Notes: generated by a model not told the origin, from the letters alone. Shown: positions 23,277 through 33,672, numbered from the stretch's first letter. The stretch is DNA of 64,000 nucleotides from Thiohalospira halophila DSM 15071 (GCF_900112605.1 NZ_FOMJ01000006.1:62001-126000), one strand, 5' to 3'. Made by a program: numbers and translations.

Positions 23277-23603
23277 CTACAGGTTGCTGTCGACGAAGGC
23301 CGAGAGCTGCGACTTGGAGACCGCGCCCACCTTGGTGGCCTCCACGTTGCCGTCCTTGAACAGCATCAGCGTCGGGATCCCGCGGATACCGAACTTCGGC
23401 GGAGTCCCCGGATTCTCGTCGATGTTGAGCTTGGCGATCTTGAGCTTGCCGGAGTACTCCTCGGCCAGCTCGTCGAGGATGGGTGCGATCATCTTGCAGG
23501 GCCCGCACCAGTCGGCCCAGTAGTCGACGAGCACGGCCCCGTCGGTGTTCAGGACTTCGTCCTCGAAGGTGCTGTCCGTCACATGGACGATATTATCGCT
23601 CAA
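23277..23603 (-). CDS. trxA: Thioredoxin 1
   Basis: A 108-residue cytoplasmic dithiol oxidoreductase. The active site WCGPC is at residues 32-36, and the cis-proline loop [14 protein letters not shown] is intact. The start is a TTG at 23603 (SDNIVHVTD), preceded by GGAGG with a 7-nt spacer; no ATG or GTG fits the family N-terminus. The trxA-rho order matches other gammaproteobacteria. Confidence 0.95.
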   Translation of the reverse strand: MSDNIVHVTDSTFEDEVLNTDGAVLVDYWADWCGPCKMIAPILDELAEEYSGKLKIAKLNIDENPGTPPKFGIRGIPTLMLFKDGNVEATKVGAVSKSQLSAFVDSNL

Positions 23604-23660
23604 TGTCCTGCCTCCGCTTGTCACCGTATTCCGTCCGGTGCCGTCCGGCACCGGTTCTTG

Positions 23661-26012
23661 CTAACCGTTACCACCATTTGAGCCGAAAGCGCCGGTGTTT
23701 TCAAGGCCCGTCAGCCGGCCTATGAGTTCATCCAGCTCGGCGGAACTCACCGGCTTGGTGAGGAATCCGTCCATCCCGGCGTCCGCGCAGGCCGCGCGGT
23801 CCGCCTCGGTGGCGTTGGCCGTCAGCGCCACCAGGGGCACCCAGCCCTCCCCCTCCTCGGCCCGCCAGCGACGGGCCACCTCGATACCATCCAGTCCCGG
23901 CATGCGCAGGTCCAGCAGGGCGATATCCACGGGCACGTTCTCCAGGTGGGCCAGGGCGGCGTCGCCGTCGCCGACCACCGTGACCTGATGGCCGGCCTGC
24001 TCCAGGAAGGTCCGGATCACCCGGGCGTTGATGGCGTTGTCCTCGGCCACCAGTACGCGAATGGCCACTCCCTCGGCCGGAGGACCCTGCGACCGGAGCT
24101 CCCGTTCCTCGCCCACCAGGCATCGGGCCAGCTGCCGCCACAGCACGGGAGCGCGAAGGTGTACCGGGCACCGGTTCCGGGTGGGCCCCTCCCCCAGCGG
24201 GAACAGACAGATGAGTCGGGTCCCTCCGGCAATGGCCGCCAGTTGCTCGTCCCGGGGGGCCTCCTCGCCGGGTGCCCGGCTGATCACGATGATGTCGAAG
24301 GCCTCGGCGGTCACCTCGCTCTCGCTGGCGGGCAGCGCCGGCCACCCCGTCACGACTCCGCCCAGGGCGATGATATAGGCCTCCAGTGTGCGACGCTCGC
24401 TCTCCCGACCGCTGACCACCAGAACCCGCTCCCCGGTGAGGCGCGGCAGGGCCTCCTCCTCGCCCGGCGCCAGCCGCCAGGGGAGCCGGAACCAGAAGAG
24501 CGACCCCTGACCCGGCTCGCTCTCCAGCCCGATCTCGCCCCCCATGAGCTCCACGAACTCCCGGGCGATGGTGGTCCCCAGGCCGGTGCCGGGAACCGGC
24601 TCGCCCTCGTCCACCCGGGCGAAGCTCTCGAAGATGCGGGCCTGGGCATCCGGGGCGATACCCACGCCGGTATCACGCACCCGGAAGCCGAGCCACTGGT
24701 CCGCATCGGCGGACCCGCGTTCCGCGGTGACCTCCAGCACCACCTCGCCCGACTCGGTGTACTTGATGGCGTTGATGGCGAGGTTGGTGAGGATCTGCTT
24801 GAGCTTCTGGGCATCCCCCACGACTTGGGGGTGGATCCCGGGCTCCACGAAGCAGACCAGGTCCAGCCCCTTGGCGTGGGCGCTGGGGGCGAGCATCCGG
24901 GCCACGGACTCCACCGCCTCGCGCAGGTCGAAGGGCCGGTGCTGGAGGCGCACCTTGCCGGCCTCGATCTTCGCCAGGTCCAGGACATCGTCCAGCAGGA
25001 CGTGGAGACTGTCGGCCGCCATCCGCAGGGCGTCGACATAATCCCGCTGGGACGGGTCCAGCGGCGTCCGTCCCAGGAGTTCGGCCATGCCGATGATGCC
25101 GCTCATGGGGGTCCGGATCTCGTGGGACATGTTGGCCAGGAAGCGGGTCTTGGCCTCGTTGGCCGCCTGGGCATTGCGGCGCTGGGTCTCCAGGGCCCGG
25201 TTCTTGCGCTCCAGCTCCTCCAGGACGTTGAGCAGCTCGCCCGTGGCCTCCTCGATCCGTCCCTGCATCTGGTCGTGGGTGGACTTGAGTTCGGCGATCA
25301 TGTGGTTGAAGCCGCTCTGGAGAACCGCCAGCTCGCCCCCCGCCGTCTCCGGCACCTGGCGCTCCAGCTCCCCGCGACCGGCCGCGCGCAGGGCTTCGGC
25401 GAGTTCCCCCAGGGGCTGACCGATGGAGCGCCCCGCCCGTGCGGCCACCAGGCCGCCCAGCAGGAGCACCGCCAGGGTGATCCCGGTGGCCCGCAGGATC
25501 GCGGCGTTGCGCCGCTCGCGCAGCGGCACCACGGACATCTCCACGTAGACCCGGCCCACCACCTCGGGCAGCACCCGGGCCGGACCGCCGAAGTCCTCCA
25601 CCGGCAGCCGGGTCCGCTGGATGGGGGCACAGAAGAGCACCCGCTCGCGACCGCGGGCACACTCCCGGGCGCTCCCGCCCTCCCGATCCATGCGCAGCTC
25701 CGTGGCGTGCTCGAAGTCGCCCTGATGCCAGATGACCTCGCCATCCGAGTCCACGACGGCGATGCCGGCCACCTCGCGGTCGCCCCAGGCGGCGGCCACC
25801 ACCCGCCGCAGCAGGGGGCGATTCTCGGTGACCACGCCGTATTCCGCGGCCGGGGCCAGCTGCTCCGCCAGGGTCCGGCCCTGTTCCTCCAGGGCATCGT
25901 CGAGCAACTGCATCTGCTCGCTGACGAAATAGCCGAACAGCAGGACGGCGGTGACCAGGGCCGGCAGCAGGGCCACCACCAGCAGGGTGCGCCGGATCCC
26001 CGCCGGCATCAT
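23661..26012 (-). CDS. BarA-like hybrid sensor histidine kinase
   Basis: A 783-residue inner-membrane sensor. Two membrane helices (about 8-30 and 177-192) bracket a periplasmic sensor domain; a HAMP linker and coiled coil follow. HisKA has the phospho-accepting His297 ([23 protein letters not shown]), then HATPase with N box [15 protein letters not shown] and DTGVGIAP. A degenerate receiver-like segment links to a C-terminal receiver with Asp701 ([12 protein letters not shown]) and TKPVSS. No Hpt domain is present, so a separate phosphotransfer protein is needed. It overlaps the binding-protein gene by 4 nt and follows a TonB receptor, suggesting these feed its signal. Confidence 0.9.
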   Translation of the reverse strand: MMPAGIRRTLLVVALLPALVTAVLLFGYFVSEQMQLLDDALEEQGRTLAEQLAPAAEYGVVTENRPLLRRVVAAAWGDREVAGIAVVDSDGEVIWHQGDFEHATELRMDREGGSARECARGRERVLFCAPIQRTRLPVEDFGGPARVLPEVVGRVYVEMSVVPLRERRNAAILRATGITLAVLLLGGLVAARAGRSIGQPLGELAEALRAAGRGELERQVPETAGGELAVLQSGFNHMIAELKSTHDQMQGRIEEATGELLNVLEELERKNRALETQRRNAQAANEAKTRFLANMSHEIRTPMSGIIGMAELLGRTPLDPSQRDYVDALRMAADSLHVLLDDVLDLAKIEAGKVRLQHRPFDLREAVESVARMLAPSAHAKGLDLVCFVEPGIHPQVVGDAQKLKQILTNLAINAIKYTESGEVVLEVTAERGSADADQWLGFRVRDTGVGIAPDAQARIFESFARVDEGEPVPGTGLGTTIAREFVELMGGEIGLESEPGQGSLFWFRLPWRLAPGEEEALPRLTGERVLVVSGRESERRTLEAYIIALGGVVTGWPALPASESEVTAEAFDIIVISRAPGEEAPRDEQLAAIAGGTRLICLFPLGEGPTRNRCPVHLRAPVLWRQLARCLVGEERELRSQGPPAEGVAIRVLVAEDNAINARVIRTFLEQAGHQVTVVGDGDAALAHLENVPVDIALLDLRMPGLDGIEVARRWRAEEGEGWVPLVALTANATEADRAACADAGMDGFLTKPVSSAELDELIGRLTGLENTGAFGSNGGNG

Positions 26013-26971
26013 GGCCGCCCCTCCTGCAGTTGCCGGTACAGCTCTCCCTCCGGTGGCACGGCCAGCCCCAGGGCGCGGGCAACGCCGTAATTGACCACGA
26101 CCCGGAATGCCCGGGGGTGGCGATGGCCGGCGGGTGCCGACCCCGTGAGGGCGGCGTACACGTCGCCGGCGGCCTCGCGCCCCAGCTCGGCGGGATCGGT
26201 ATGCAGGGCCATGAGCGCCCCCGCGCGAACGCTGGAGCGCCCGGGCCCGAGGAGGGGGACGCCGCGCAGATAGGCTCCCTGGATGAGGGGCACGGCGGTG
26301 CGGCGATTGATAACCAGCGGATCGGCGGGGACGATGAGCGCCTGGCTCTCGGTAAAGAGCTCCTCCACCCGCGCCTCCACCCCGGCCTCATCCTCCACCT
26401 GGCGGACTGCCGGCTCCCGGCCGGCCTCCTCGAGGGCCGAGCGCAGCCGACGACCGTAGTGGCGGGAAGAGGGGCCCAGCAGGAGGCCCACGCGGCGCGC
26501 CTCGGGCAGAATGTCGACCAGCAGGGCCACGACCCGTCGAGGGGGCTGTTCCACGACCCGGGCCGCCGCCCGGGGATCCCCCTGCAGCCACTCCCGGGCG
26601 GCCCCCCAGGAGACCAGGCCGTAGAGGCGCCAGTCCCCGCTACGCTGCTCGGCCACGGCGGCCCCGGCCCGCTCGCCCACGGCGATCACCAGGCTCGCGG
26701 GGTCGATCCGGTCCAGCTCCGCCGGTGAACGCCGTTCCAGCGCCGCCCGGCCCTCCCGCCGATCCTCCAACCGATTCTGGAGCCCCTGGATGAAGGCCTG
26801 CTGGTGGGCGCTCTCCGGGTCGGCAACCACCACCACCGGCGGCGGTGCAGCGCCGACCGGCAGCGCCAGCAGGGCGAGGAGGAGGAAGGGGAGCCACCAG
26901 GCCCGGCGGCCACCCGCGAGCGCCGGACCTCTGCTCCTGGCCGCGTCACTCCCTGGCACGGTCGTCTCCAT
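26009..26971 (-). CDS. ABC-type substrate-binding protein, PF04392-like
   Basis: 320 residues: an N-terminal basic region, a signal/anchor helix ([21 protein letters not shown], about 24-44), then a two-lobed periplasmic binding fold ([100 protein letters not shown]). It resembles the uncharacterised ABC_sub_bind family. No permease or ATPase gene is nearby; instead it overlaps a hybrid kinase gene, so it may present a ligand to the kinase rather than to a transporter. Confidence 0.8.
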   Translation of the reverse strand: METTVPGSDAARSRGPALAGGRRAWWLPFLLLALLALPVGAAPPPVVVVADPESAHQQAFIQGLQNRLEDRREGRAALERRSPAELDRIDPASLVIAVGERAGAAVAEQRSGDWRLYGLVSWGAAREWLQGDPRAAARVVEQPPRRVVALLVDILPEARRVGLLLGPSSRHYGRRLRSALEEAGREPAVRQVEDEAGVEARVEELFTESQALIVPADPLVINRRTAVPLIQGAYLRGVPLLGPGRSSVRAGALMALHTDPAELGREAAGDVYAALTGSAPAGHRHPRAFRVVVNYGVARALGLAVPPEGELYRQLQEGRP

Positions 26972-26981
26972 GGCGGGCGGG

Positions 26982-29063
26982 CTAGAAGGTCACCGAGGCG
27001 TGGGCGTAGAGGCGCCGGTCACGCCGATACTCGTCGTGGAAATCGGCGTACTCCCCCGGGGCATCCAGGGCGGCGACGGCCAGGCGGCCGTCGCCGAAGC
27101 CGAGGTCCAGGTCGCGCGCCACCGTCACGTCCAGGGTGGTCCAGCCGTCCAGTTCATCGCTCATGATCCACTGCATGGCGGAGACGTGGTAGGCCGCCGC
27201 GGAAAACCGCCAGGCCCCCAGACGCTGGCTGCCCCAGAGCGCCGCCGTGTGCTCGGGGATGGTGCTGTCAGCGCTCTGCGTACTCTCAAGGAGGGGGTGA
27301 TCCGGGACTGCGGTGTCCAGCTCCCCCTCCGCGGTACCCCAGGCGTAGGCCAGCCCCAGGCGGCTGCCCCGGGCCGGTTGCCAGTCCAGCTGCAGCTCCG
27401 CCCCGCGGGTCCGGATGGTCTCGCTGTTCTGCTGCAGACGGACGTGGCTGGCCAGATAGGCACAGGGACGCCCATACGGGTCCTCCGGGCACTGGCCTCG
27501 ATAGTCGGAATAGGGCTCGCCGGTGGTGGCGGGATAGGTATCGACCCCCACAATGAGATCCCGGAAGGTCCGCTGGAAGAGCTTGAACTCGTAGTTGAAG
27601 GCCTCTCCGCCCCCCACCAGCGCCAGCTCCACGCTGTCCACGCGCTCGGGCTCCAGGTCGCGGTCGCCGCGCATCATCAGATCGACGAGCTCGTTGTTCC
27701 CCGCCTGGCGCAGGCCCCAGTTCCCCTGGGCCTCCAGCAGGGAGGGCGCCCGCCGGGCGCGGGTGGCGCTCAGGCGCACGGCATGGCCGGGATGGTAGTG
27801 CCAGTTGGCGCCCAGCCGGGGGGCTGCATGGGTCCCGGTATAGGGCTCATCCTCCACGCCGACGCCGGCGTGGAGGGTCCAGCGCGCGCCGGGGCGCCAC
27901 TCGGTGTGGAGGAAGGCGCGCCGGGTGTTCAGGACCACCGGCTCCTCGTCACCCACGTAGCCGGGGGCGATGAGCTCATCGTGGCGACCGTGGAGACCCC
28001 ACGCCAGCCGCAGGCCCGGCAGGGGGCGGGAGTGGTGCTCCAGCTCGGCGGCGGTGCGCCGGACGTCGGTGGAGGGGTCGTTGGTCAGGGGGGCATCCCC
28101 GGGAAAATCCTCGATCCCGTCCAGTGCATCGCCGCCGTCCCGTTCGGTATAGGGCGGCACCTCCATGCGGTCGTCGACATCGGCCCGTTCGTGGCTGAGA
28201 TGGACTCGCCAGTCCTCGTGGGAGGAGCGCAGCCACTGCCACTGGACCTGGCCGAAGTAGCGCTCCACCTCCCGGTCGTGGGCCGGTTCGTGGTAGGAGC
28301 CATCGCTGCCGCGGCCGGTATAGCCGGCATTCACGCCCGCATCCACGTCGAGGATGGTATTCACCCCCGGCCGGTGGCGGCTGCGATAGCGGACCCGGTG
28401 GCGCCGCTGGTCGTGGCGAGTGCCGGCCTTCCCGGTGTAGCCGTCGTCCCGGCGGCGCTCCCAGGTCAGCCGCTGGCTGCTGCTGCCATCGCGGGTCCCC
28501 ATCCGGACCAGGCTGCGGCGGTAGCCATCGCCGCCGACCTCGGTGAGGATTCGGGTGCCTTCGGTCTCCTCCGGCGGCCGGGTGCGGATGTGGATGGCGC
28601 CGACGAAGGCGTTGACGCCGTAGCTGGCGCCGTTGGGCCCGCGAGTCACCTCGATGCGGTCGATGTTCTCCAGGGAGACGGGCAGGTCGTACCAGGCCAC
28701 GCCCGAGGTGGCCGGGGTGTAGACCACCCGGCCGTCCACCAGGACCTGCATCTTGCGCGAGAACTCGTCGGCCAGCCCCTGCTGGGTCACGGTAGCCTTG
28801 GCGCCGCTGAAGTGGCCCACCTGGACGCCGGCCACCAGTCGCAGCAGGTCCGGCAGGTCGGTAGCGCCGCTGGCGGTGATGGCCTCTCGGTCGATGACGG
28901 TCACCGAGGCGGGAACCCGCGTGCGCGGCTGCTCCAGGCGGCCGGCGGTGACCACCGTGGGGAGGTCCCCGTAGTAGGCCGCCTCCCCCGACTGCGCCAG
29001 CGCGCCGGGCGCGGTGGCCACCAGCAGCGCAACTCCGGTCATCGATGTCGCCGTGCGCCTCAT
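26982..29063 (-). CDS. TonB-dependent outer-membrane receptor
   Basis: A 693-residue gated outer-membrane porin. It has a signal peptide ending GALAQ, a TonB-box-like PTVVTAGRLEQ, a plug domain (RVPASVTVIDREAITASGATDLPDLLRLVAGVQV, VLVDGRVVYTP, IEVTRGPNGASYGVNAFVGAIHIRTR) and a 22-strand-type barrel ending in an aromatic residue (YAHASVTF). Its substrate is unknown; the plug is closest in feel to cobalamin/colicin-type receptors. Its ATG overlaps the yrfG tail by 4 nt, and it precedes the binding protein and hybrid kinase genes. Confidence 0.9.
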   Translation of the reverse strand: MRRTATSMTGVALLVATAPGALAQSGEAAYYGDLPTVVTAGRLEQPRTRVPASVTVIDREAITASGATDLPDLLRLVAGVQVGHFSGAKATVTQQGLADEFSRKMQVLVDGRVVYTPATSGVAWYDLPVSLENIDRIEVTRGPNGASYGVNAFVGAIHIRTRPPEETEGTRILTEVGGDGYRRSLVRMGTRDGSSSQRLTWERRRDDGYTGKAGTRHDQRRHRVRYRSRHRPGVNTILDVDAGVNAGYTGRGSDGSYHEPAHDREVERYFGQVQWQWLRSSHEDWRVHLSHERADVDDRMEVPPYTERDGGDALDGIEDFPGDAPLTNDPSTDVRRTAAELEHHSRPLPGLRLAWGLHGRHDELIAPGYVGDEEPVVLNTRRAFLHTEWRPGARWTLHAGVGVEDEPYTGTHAAPRLGANWHYHPGHAVRLSATRARRAPSLLEAQGNWGLRQAGNNELVDLMMRGDRDLEPERVDSVELALVGGGEAFNYEFKLFQRTFRDLIVGVDTYPATTGEPYSDYRGQCPEDPYGRPCAYLASHVRLQQNSETIRTRGAELQLDWQPARGSRLGLAYAWGTAEGELDTAVPDHPLLESTQSADSTIPEHTAALWGSQRLGAWRFSAAAYHVSAMQWIMSDELDGWTTLDVTVARDLDLGFGDGRLAVAALDAPGEYADFHDEYRRDRRLYAHASVTF

Positions 29064-29758
29064 GCACTACCTCGCTGTGCCTCTTCCAGGGGGTGCAGCC
29101 CGTCGACGATGGTTGCCAGATCCGGGGCACCGGGACCGACCGCCGGACGCTCCTCCGCGGTAGTATCGGGCCGCCGGATCTGGTGGCAGTGCCGGATCCC
29201 CCAGGCACGCGCGGCGGCGAGGACGTCGGGGTTGTCGTCCACCAGCAGGGTCGTGGCGGGATCCAGGGGCTCGCGCTGGGCGAGGGCCGCCCAGAAGGCC
29301 GCCTCCTCCTTGGCTGCGCCGAACTCGTGGCTGGTATGCACCGCCTCCACCCGGCTCAGCAGGCCGGTCACCTCCTCCTTGAGCGCCAGCCCGGCGCCGT
29401 GGGAGTTGGTCACCACCACCCGCCGCAGGCCCAGCTCGCCGAGCCGCGCCAGGGCCGCCTCGACCCCCGGCAGCCAGGCGATGCGCTCGGCGGCACCGGC
29501 CTTCAGGGCGAGGACGTCCAGCCCCAGTTCCCGGGCCCAGTAGTCCAGGCAGTACCAGTCCAGGGTCCCCTCCACGGCGCGAAAGCGCGGAGCCAGCTCC
29601 GCCCGGGCCGCCGCGGCGTCCAGGCCGCGCTGGGCACCCCAGGTGGCGGGCAGGACCTCGCCCCAGAAGTAGTTGTCGAAGTGGAGGTCCAGCAGGGTCC
29701 CGTCCATGTCCAGCAGGACGGTCTCCACCGGCTCGCCATCCAGGCTGGCCCGATTCAT
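29060..29758 (-). CDS. yrfG: HAD-family purine nucleotidase YrfG-like
   Basis: A 232-residue HAD hydrolase, probably a GMP/IMP 5'-nucleotidase. Motif I is LLDMDGTLLDL (nucleophile Asp near residue 17), motif II VVVTNSHG, motif III lysine in EFGAAKEEAAFW, and motif IV LLVDDNPDVLAAARAWG. It is divergent from nudE; in E. coli yrfG and nudE are also neighbours near mrcA. It heads the operon that continues with the TonB receptor. Confidence 0.88.
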   Translation of the reverse strand: MNRASLDGEPVETVLLDMDGTLLDLHFDNYFWGEVLPATWGAQRGLDAAAARAELAPRFRAVEGTLDWYCLDYWARELGLDVLALKAGAAERIAWLPGVEAALARLGELGLRRVVVTNSHGAGLALKEEVTGLLSRVEAVHTSHEFGAAKEEAAFWAALAQREPLDPATTLLVDDNPDVLAAARAWGIRHCHQIRRPDTTAEERPAVGPGAPDLATIVDGLHPLEEAQRGSA

Positions 29759-29892
29759 GCCCTTCCCCGGGTTGATGTGATTCGGAGATTCGGTGTGAGC
29801 CGGGGATCATGCCGTCTGCCGCCCGGGCACGCCAGCCCCTCGCCGGGACCGGGCCGCCGCAGGTACCATGACGCCACCACACGGAGTCCGCC

Positions 29893-30444
29893 ATGCCCCG
29901 CAAACCGACCATCCGCCAGACCGAGACCGTCGCCCGCAGTCGACTCTTCCGGATCGAGGCGCTGGAGCTGGAATTCACCAACGGCACCGTCACCCACTAC
30001 GAGCGGTTGGCCGGGTCGGGCCGCGGTGCGGTGCTCATCGTGCCGGTGACCGAGGCCGGGGAGGTCCTGCTGGTCCGGGAGTACGCCGCCGGGGTCCACC
30101 GTTACGAGCTGGGCCTGCCCAAGGGGCGCATCGAGGGGGAAGAGCCGCTGCTGGAGGCGGCCAATCGGGAGATCATGGAGGAGGTCGGCTTCGCGGCCAA
30201 CCGGCTGGAGGAGCTGACCAGCCTGACCCTGGCGCCGGGCTATCTGGGGCATACCACGCACGTGGTGATCGCGCGGGACCTCTATCCCCGCCGCGAACCC
30301 GGCGACGAGCCGGAGGAGCTGGAGGTGGTTCCGTGGCCGCTGGCGGATATCGGTGAGCTGGCCGCGCGCCCGGACGTCACCGAGGCGCGCACCATCGCCG
30401 CCCTCTACCTCACCCGGGACCGGCTCGCCACGGAAGAGGGCTGA
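29893..30444 (+). CDS. nudE: ADP compounds hydrolase NudE
   Basis: A 183-residue Nudix hydrolase acting on ADP-ribose, NADH and Ap3A. The Nudix box is GRIEGEEPLLEAANREIMEEVGF, with the expected G-x5-E-x7-R-E-x2-E-E-x-G spacing (about residues 78-100). The N-terminus RLFRIEALELEFTNGTVTHYERL and APGYLGHTTHVVIARDL are typical of NudE. The ATG follows CGGAGTCCGCC. Confidence 0.93.
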   Translation: MPRKPTIRQTETVARSRLFRIEALELEFTNGTVTHYERLAGSGRGAVLIVPVTEAGEVLLVREYAAGVHRYELGLPKGRIEGEEPLLEAANREIMEEVGFAANRLEELTSLTLAPGYLGHTTHVVIARDLYPRREPGDEPEELEVVPWPLADIGELAARPDVTEARTIAALYLTRDRLATEEG

Positions 30445-30504
30445 GGCCGGTGCCCTGCCGGCCGGGGAAGGGCCCCGACCGGCGTTCTCGTACCCGGCCC
30501 GGGC

Positions 30505-30645
30505 TCAGTGGTGGTGTTCCTCGGCGCGGTGGACGTTCTTCACCGCCCACACCCCGAGGAAGATGATCATCCCGATGGCGAAGACCACCGTGAAGACCGA
30601 GAGCAGGCCGATCCAGCTACCGAAGAGCAGTTCCAGCGCGGGCAT
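30505..30645 (-). CDS. Small single-pass membrane protein, DUF3149-like
   Basis: A 46-residue protein: MPALELLFGSWIGLLSVFTV, a membrane helix running to about residue 34, then a short polar tail ending HRAEEHHH. Its length and LLFGSWIGLLS pattern resemble the DUF3149 family. The ribosome site AAGGAGATGACCC before the ATG is among the strongest in the window. It lies between nudE (convergent) and the FNR/ANR gene on the same strand. An FNR-like box and -10 element (30706-30748) sit upstream. The function is unknown; size and control resemble small subunits of respiratory oxidases, but that is only analogy. Confidence 0.8.
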   Translation of the reverse strand: MPALELLFGSWIGLLSVFTVVFAIGMIIFLGVWAVKNVHRAEEHHH

Positions 30646-30705
30646 GGGTCATCTCCTTAATACTTGCAGCCCCGCCGACCCCGTGCCGACGGGCGATCCG
30701 GCCCC

Positions 30706-30748
30706 ACTATTCCGCGAGGGGCCTCCCACAAGCATTGATCAGGATCAG
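30706..30748 (-). promoter_or_regulatory. FNR-type box and -10 for the small membrane protein
   Basis: TTGATCAGGATCAG at 30735-30748 matches the FNR/ANR consensus TTGAT-N4-ATCAA at 9 of 10 positions. On the minus strand the -10-like AATAGT lies at 30706-30711. The inferred start point puts the box centre about 42 nt upstream, the class II activation position. The box overlaps the stop codon of the FNR/ANR gene itself. Confidence 0.6.
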
Positions 30749-31509
30749 TTTCCCGCAAGGGTCGTGGGGTGACCGCCAGCCTCCAGGGCCTCGTTCCCGG
30801 CCGCCCGGGCCAGGGCCGCGGCATCGTGGATGACCACGTGCTTGCGCTCGGCGGTGAGGATGCCCTCCTCCTGGAAGCGGGTGAAGGTCCGGCTCACCGT
30901 CTCCACCGCCAGCCCCAGGTAGTTGCCGATATCCCCCCGGGACATGGAAAGATGGAATTCGGTAGCGGAGAAGCCGCGCCGGCGGAGGCGCTCGGCCAGG
31001 TCCATGAGATAGGCCGCCAGGCGCTCGTCGGCCCCGCGGCGGCCCAGCAGGAGCAGGTGGCTCTCCTCCTGGAGGAGTTCCCGGCTCATGAGCCGGAAGA
31101 TCTGCTGGCGCAGGGCGGGGATGCGCCCGCCCAGGGACTCCAGTAGTTCGTAGGGGATCTCGCAGACGCTGGCGGTCTCCAGGGCGCGGGCGCCGCAGGG
31201 GTGGTCGCCGTTACTGATGGCGTCCAGCCCCAGCAGCTCGCCGGGCAGGTGGAAGCCGGTGATCTGCTCCCGCCCGTCCACCGAGGGCGCGTAGGTCTTC
31301 ACGGAGCCCGAGCGGACGACGTAGAGGGACTCGAACTGGTCCCCCACGCGGAAGAGGTGCTCACCGCGCCGCAGGGGGCGGCGCTGATGGATGATGCGGT
31401 CGAGCTCGGAGAGTTCCTCCGCCTCCACCCCTACCGGCAGGCAGACCTGATAGAGACTGCAGTCCCTGCAGGCCACCCGCGGCTGACTGCCCCTGTTTCC
31501 CTGGGTCAT
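30745..31509 (-). CDS. FNR/ANR-type oxygen-sensing transcription regulator
   Basis: A 254-residue Crp/Fnr regulator that would activate anaerobic genes through an oxygen-labile 4Fe-4S cluster. The four cluster cysteines are present: C14, C17, C23 ([10 protein letters not shown]) and C105 (GDHPCGA). The cyclic-nucleotide-like beta roll and a long dimer helix follow. The HTH contains [18 protein letters not shown], with the E-x2-S-R signature that reads TTGAT half sites. The ATG at 31509 is chosen from GAGGAGAGCG upstream. It diverges from the his operon. Confidence 0.95.
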   Translation of the reverse strand: MTQGNRGSQPRVACRDCSLYQVCLPVGVEAEELSELDRIIHQRRPLRRGEHLFRVGDQFESLYVVRSGSVKTYAPSVDGREQITGFHLPGELLGLDAISNGDHPCGARALETASVCEIPYELLESLGGRIPALRQQIFRLMSRELLQEESHLLLLGRRGADERLAAYLMDLAERLRRRGFSATEFHLSMSRGDIGNYLGLAVETVSRTFTRFQEEGILTAERKHVVIHDAAALARAAGNEALEAGGHPTTLAGN

Positions 31510-31617
31510 CGAACGCTCTCCTCTATTCCCCCAATTGGCATAATGCCATGGTCCACGCCATGCGCCCAAGCAGGCGAAAGGGAGAGGCCCGACTGCCAAG
31601 GGCCCCGGCCTCATGTG

Positions 31618-31623
31618 TATAAT
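31618..31623 (+). promoter_or_regulatory. Consensus -10 element of the his-tat operon
   Basis: A perfect TATAAT, preceded by TGTG and lying 31 nt before the hisB start. The -35 region is poor. It is the only strong promoter-like sequence ahead of the long plus-strand run hisBHAFIE-tatABC. Confidence 0.5.
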
Positions 31624-31654
31624 ACGGGGCGAAATCCACGAGGTAGCCCGAGCC

Positions 31655-32245
31655 ATGAGCCGACAGGCAGAAGTCCGGCGCCAGACGCTGGAAACCGACA
31701 TCCGCGTGGCCCTGGACCTGGACGGGTCCGGCCGCGCCACTCTGGACACCGGGGTCCCCTTCCTGGACCACATGCTCGAGCAGGTGGCCCGCCACGGCCA
31801 GGTGGACCTGGAGGTGGGTGCGGTGGGCGACCTCGATATCGATGCCCACCACACCGTGGAGGATGTCGGCATCACCCTGGGTCAGGCCCTGGCCCGGGCC
31901 CTGGGCGACAAGGCCGGGATCCAGCGCTACGGCCACGTCTACGTCCCGCTGGACGAGGCGCTCTCCCGCGTGGTGCTGGACTTCTCCGGCCGCCCCGGGC
32001 TGGTCTGGAACGTCGCCTTCCCGCGCCAGTGGGTGGGCGAGTTCGATACCGACCTCTTCCACGAGTTCTTCCAGGGGCTGGTGAACCACGCCTGGATGAC
32101 CCTGCACGTGGACAACCTGCGCGGCGACAACTCGCACCACGTGGCCGAGACCGCCTTCAAGGCCTTCGGCCGGGCCCTGCGCGCCGCCGCGGAGCCCGAC
32201 CCGCGCCTGGGCGGGGCGGCCGCCTCCACCAAGGGCAGCCTCTAG
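31655..32245 (+). CDS. hisB: Imidazoleglycerol-phosphate dehydratase
   Basis: Dehydrates imidazole-glycerol phosphate in histidine synthesis. 196 residues, the monofunctional form lacking the N-terminal phosphatase of enteric HisB. Two metal-binding His/Glu motifs are visible: [11 protein letters not shown] and [18 protein letters not shown]; also [12 protein letters not shown]. The ATG at 31655 ([11 protein letters not shown]) fits the family. First gene of the run. Confidence 0.96.
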   Translation: MSRQAEVRRQTLETDIRVALDLDGSGRATLDTGVPFLDHMLEQVARHGQVDLEVGAVGDLDIDAHHTVEDVGITLGQALARALGDKAGIQRYGHVYVPLDEALSRVVLDFSGRPGLVWNVAFPRQWVGEFDTDLFHEFFQGLVNHAWMTLHVDNLRGDNSHHVAETAFKAFGRALRAAAEPDPRLGGAAASTKGSL

Positions 32246-32248
32246 GCC

Positions 32249-32899
32249 ATGGGGGGCAAGGTCACCGTCGTCGACTACGGCAGCGGCAACCTCCACTCCG
32301 TGGCCAAGGCCCTGGAGCGGGTGGGCGCCAGCCACGTGGAGGTCAGCGCCGATCCGGCCGCCATCCGCTCGGCGGAGCGCATCGTCTTCCCCGGCGTGGG
32401 GGCGCTGGGCGACTGCATGGCGGAGCTGCGCCGCCGCGAGCTGGACACCGCCATCACCGATGCCGTGGCCGCCGGGATCCCGCTGCTGGGGGTCTGCGTC
32501 GGCATGCAGGCGCTGTTCGAGCACGGCGAGGAGAGCGGCGGCACCGCCGGGCTGGGGCTGCTGCCCGGGCAGGTGCGCGCCTTCCCCGAGAACCTCCAGG
32601 ACCTGACCACCGGCCAGCGGCTGAAGGTCCCGCACATGGGGTGGAACGAGGTCCACCAGGTCATCGAGCACCCGCTCTTCGCCGGCATCCCCCAGGATGC
32701 CCGCTTCTACTTCGTGCACAGCTACTACGCGGAGCCGGCCGGTCCGGACCCCATCGCCGCCTTCACCCTCTACCCCTATCCGGTAACGGCGGCGGTGGCG
32801 GCAGAGAATGTCTTCGGGGTGCAGTTCCACCCGGAGAAGAGCCAGGAGCACGGCCTGACGCTGTTCGCCAACTTCCTCACCTGGGATGGCCGCCCCTAG
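32249..32899 (+). CDS. hisH: Imidazole glycerol phosphate synthase, glutaminase subunit
   Basis: The class I glutamine amidotransferase partner of HisF. 216 residues. The nucleophile Cys lies in [11 protein letters not shown], with His and Glu in [11 protein letters not shown]. The N-terminus [19 protein letters not shown] is typical. It starts 3 nt after hisB. Confidence 0.96.
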   Translation: MGGKVTVVDYGSGNLHSVAKALERVGASHVEVSADPAAIRSAERIVFPGVGALGDCMAELRRRELDTAITDAVAAGIPLLGVCVGMQALFEHGEESGGTAGLGLLPGQVRAFPENLQDLTTGQRLKVPHMGWNEVHQVIEHPLFAGIPQDARFYFVHSYYAEPAGPDPIAAFTLYPYPVTAAVAAENVFGVQFHPEKSQEHGLTLFANFLTWDGRP

Positions 32900-32922
32900 C
32901 GGCCGCCGGTAACGAGAACGCC

Positions 32923-33668
32923 ATGGACATCATACCCGCCATCGACATCCAGGACGGCCGCTGCGTGCGCCTGCGCCAGGGCGACCTGGCCGACGCCACG
33001 GTCTACGGCGACGACCCGGCGGTCATGGCCGACCGCTGGGTGGACGAGGGCGCCCGCCGCCTCCACCTGGTGGACCTGGACGGCGCCGTCGCCGGCACGC
33101 CGCGCAATGCCGACATCATCCGCCGCATCCGCGCCAACCACCCGGAGCTGCCCACCCAGGTGGGCGGCGGGATCCGCGATGCCGAGACCGCCGCCGGCTA
33201 TCTCGAGGCCGGCGTGGGCCGGGTAATCATCGGGACCCGCGCCGTGGCCGATCCCGACTTCGTCGGCGACCTCTGCCGCGACTTCCCCGGCCGGGTCATC
33301 GTCGGCCTGGATGCCCGGGACGGCCTGGTGGCCACCGACGGCTGGGAGCAGACCTCGCAGTGGTCGGTCATCGACCTGGCGCGGCGCTTCGAGGGCGACG
33401 GCGTGGCCGCCATCATCTACACCGACATCGGCCGGGACGGCATGCTCGCCGGCCTCGCCCTGGAAGAGACCGCCGCCCTGGCCCGGGCCACCGAGATCCC
33501 CATCATCGCCTCCGGCGGCGTCTCCTCCCTGGAGGACATCCGCGCCCTGTGCGGCGTGGCGGAGGACGGCATCGTCGGCGCCATCACCGGCCGCGCCATC
33601 TACGAGGGCACCCTGGACCTGGCCGCCGGCCAGCAGCTGGCCGACGAGCTGTGCCCGGAGGGCGCGGC

Positions 33669-33672
<4 letters not shown>
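32923..33672 (+). CDS. hisA: ProFAR isomerase
   Basis: HisA opens the ribose ring of ProFAR in histidine synthesis; it is a TIM barrel of 249 residues. The conserved [17 protein letters not shown] start carries the first catalytic Asp; [21 protein letters not shown] (second catalytic Asp) and ASGGVSS are the phosphate-binding loops. The ATG at 32923 is fixed by homology. The stop overlaps the hisF start (ATGA). Confidence 0.96.

Noticed and set aside
31537-31547. Palindrome GGCATAATGCC between the FNR/ANR gene and the his promoter
   Set aside because: Short, lacks flanking promoter elements at useful distance and does not match an FNR box. It may be an operator, but the evidence is too thin.
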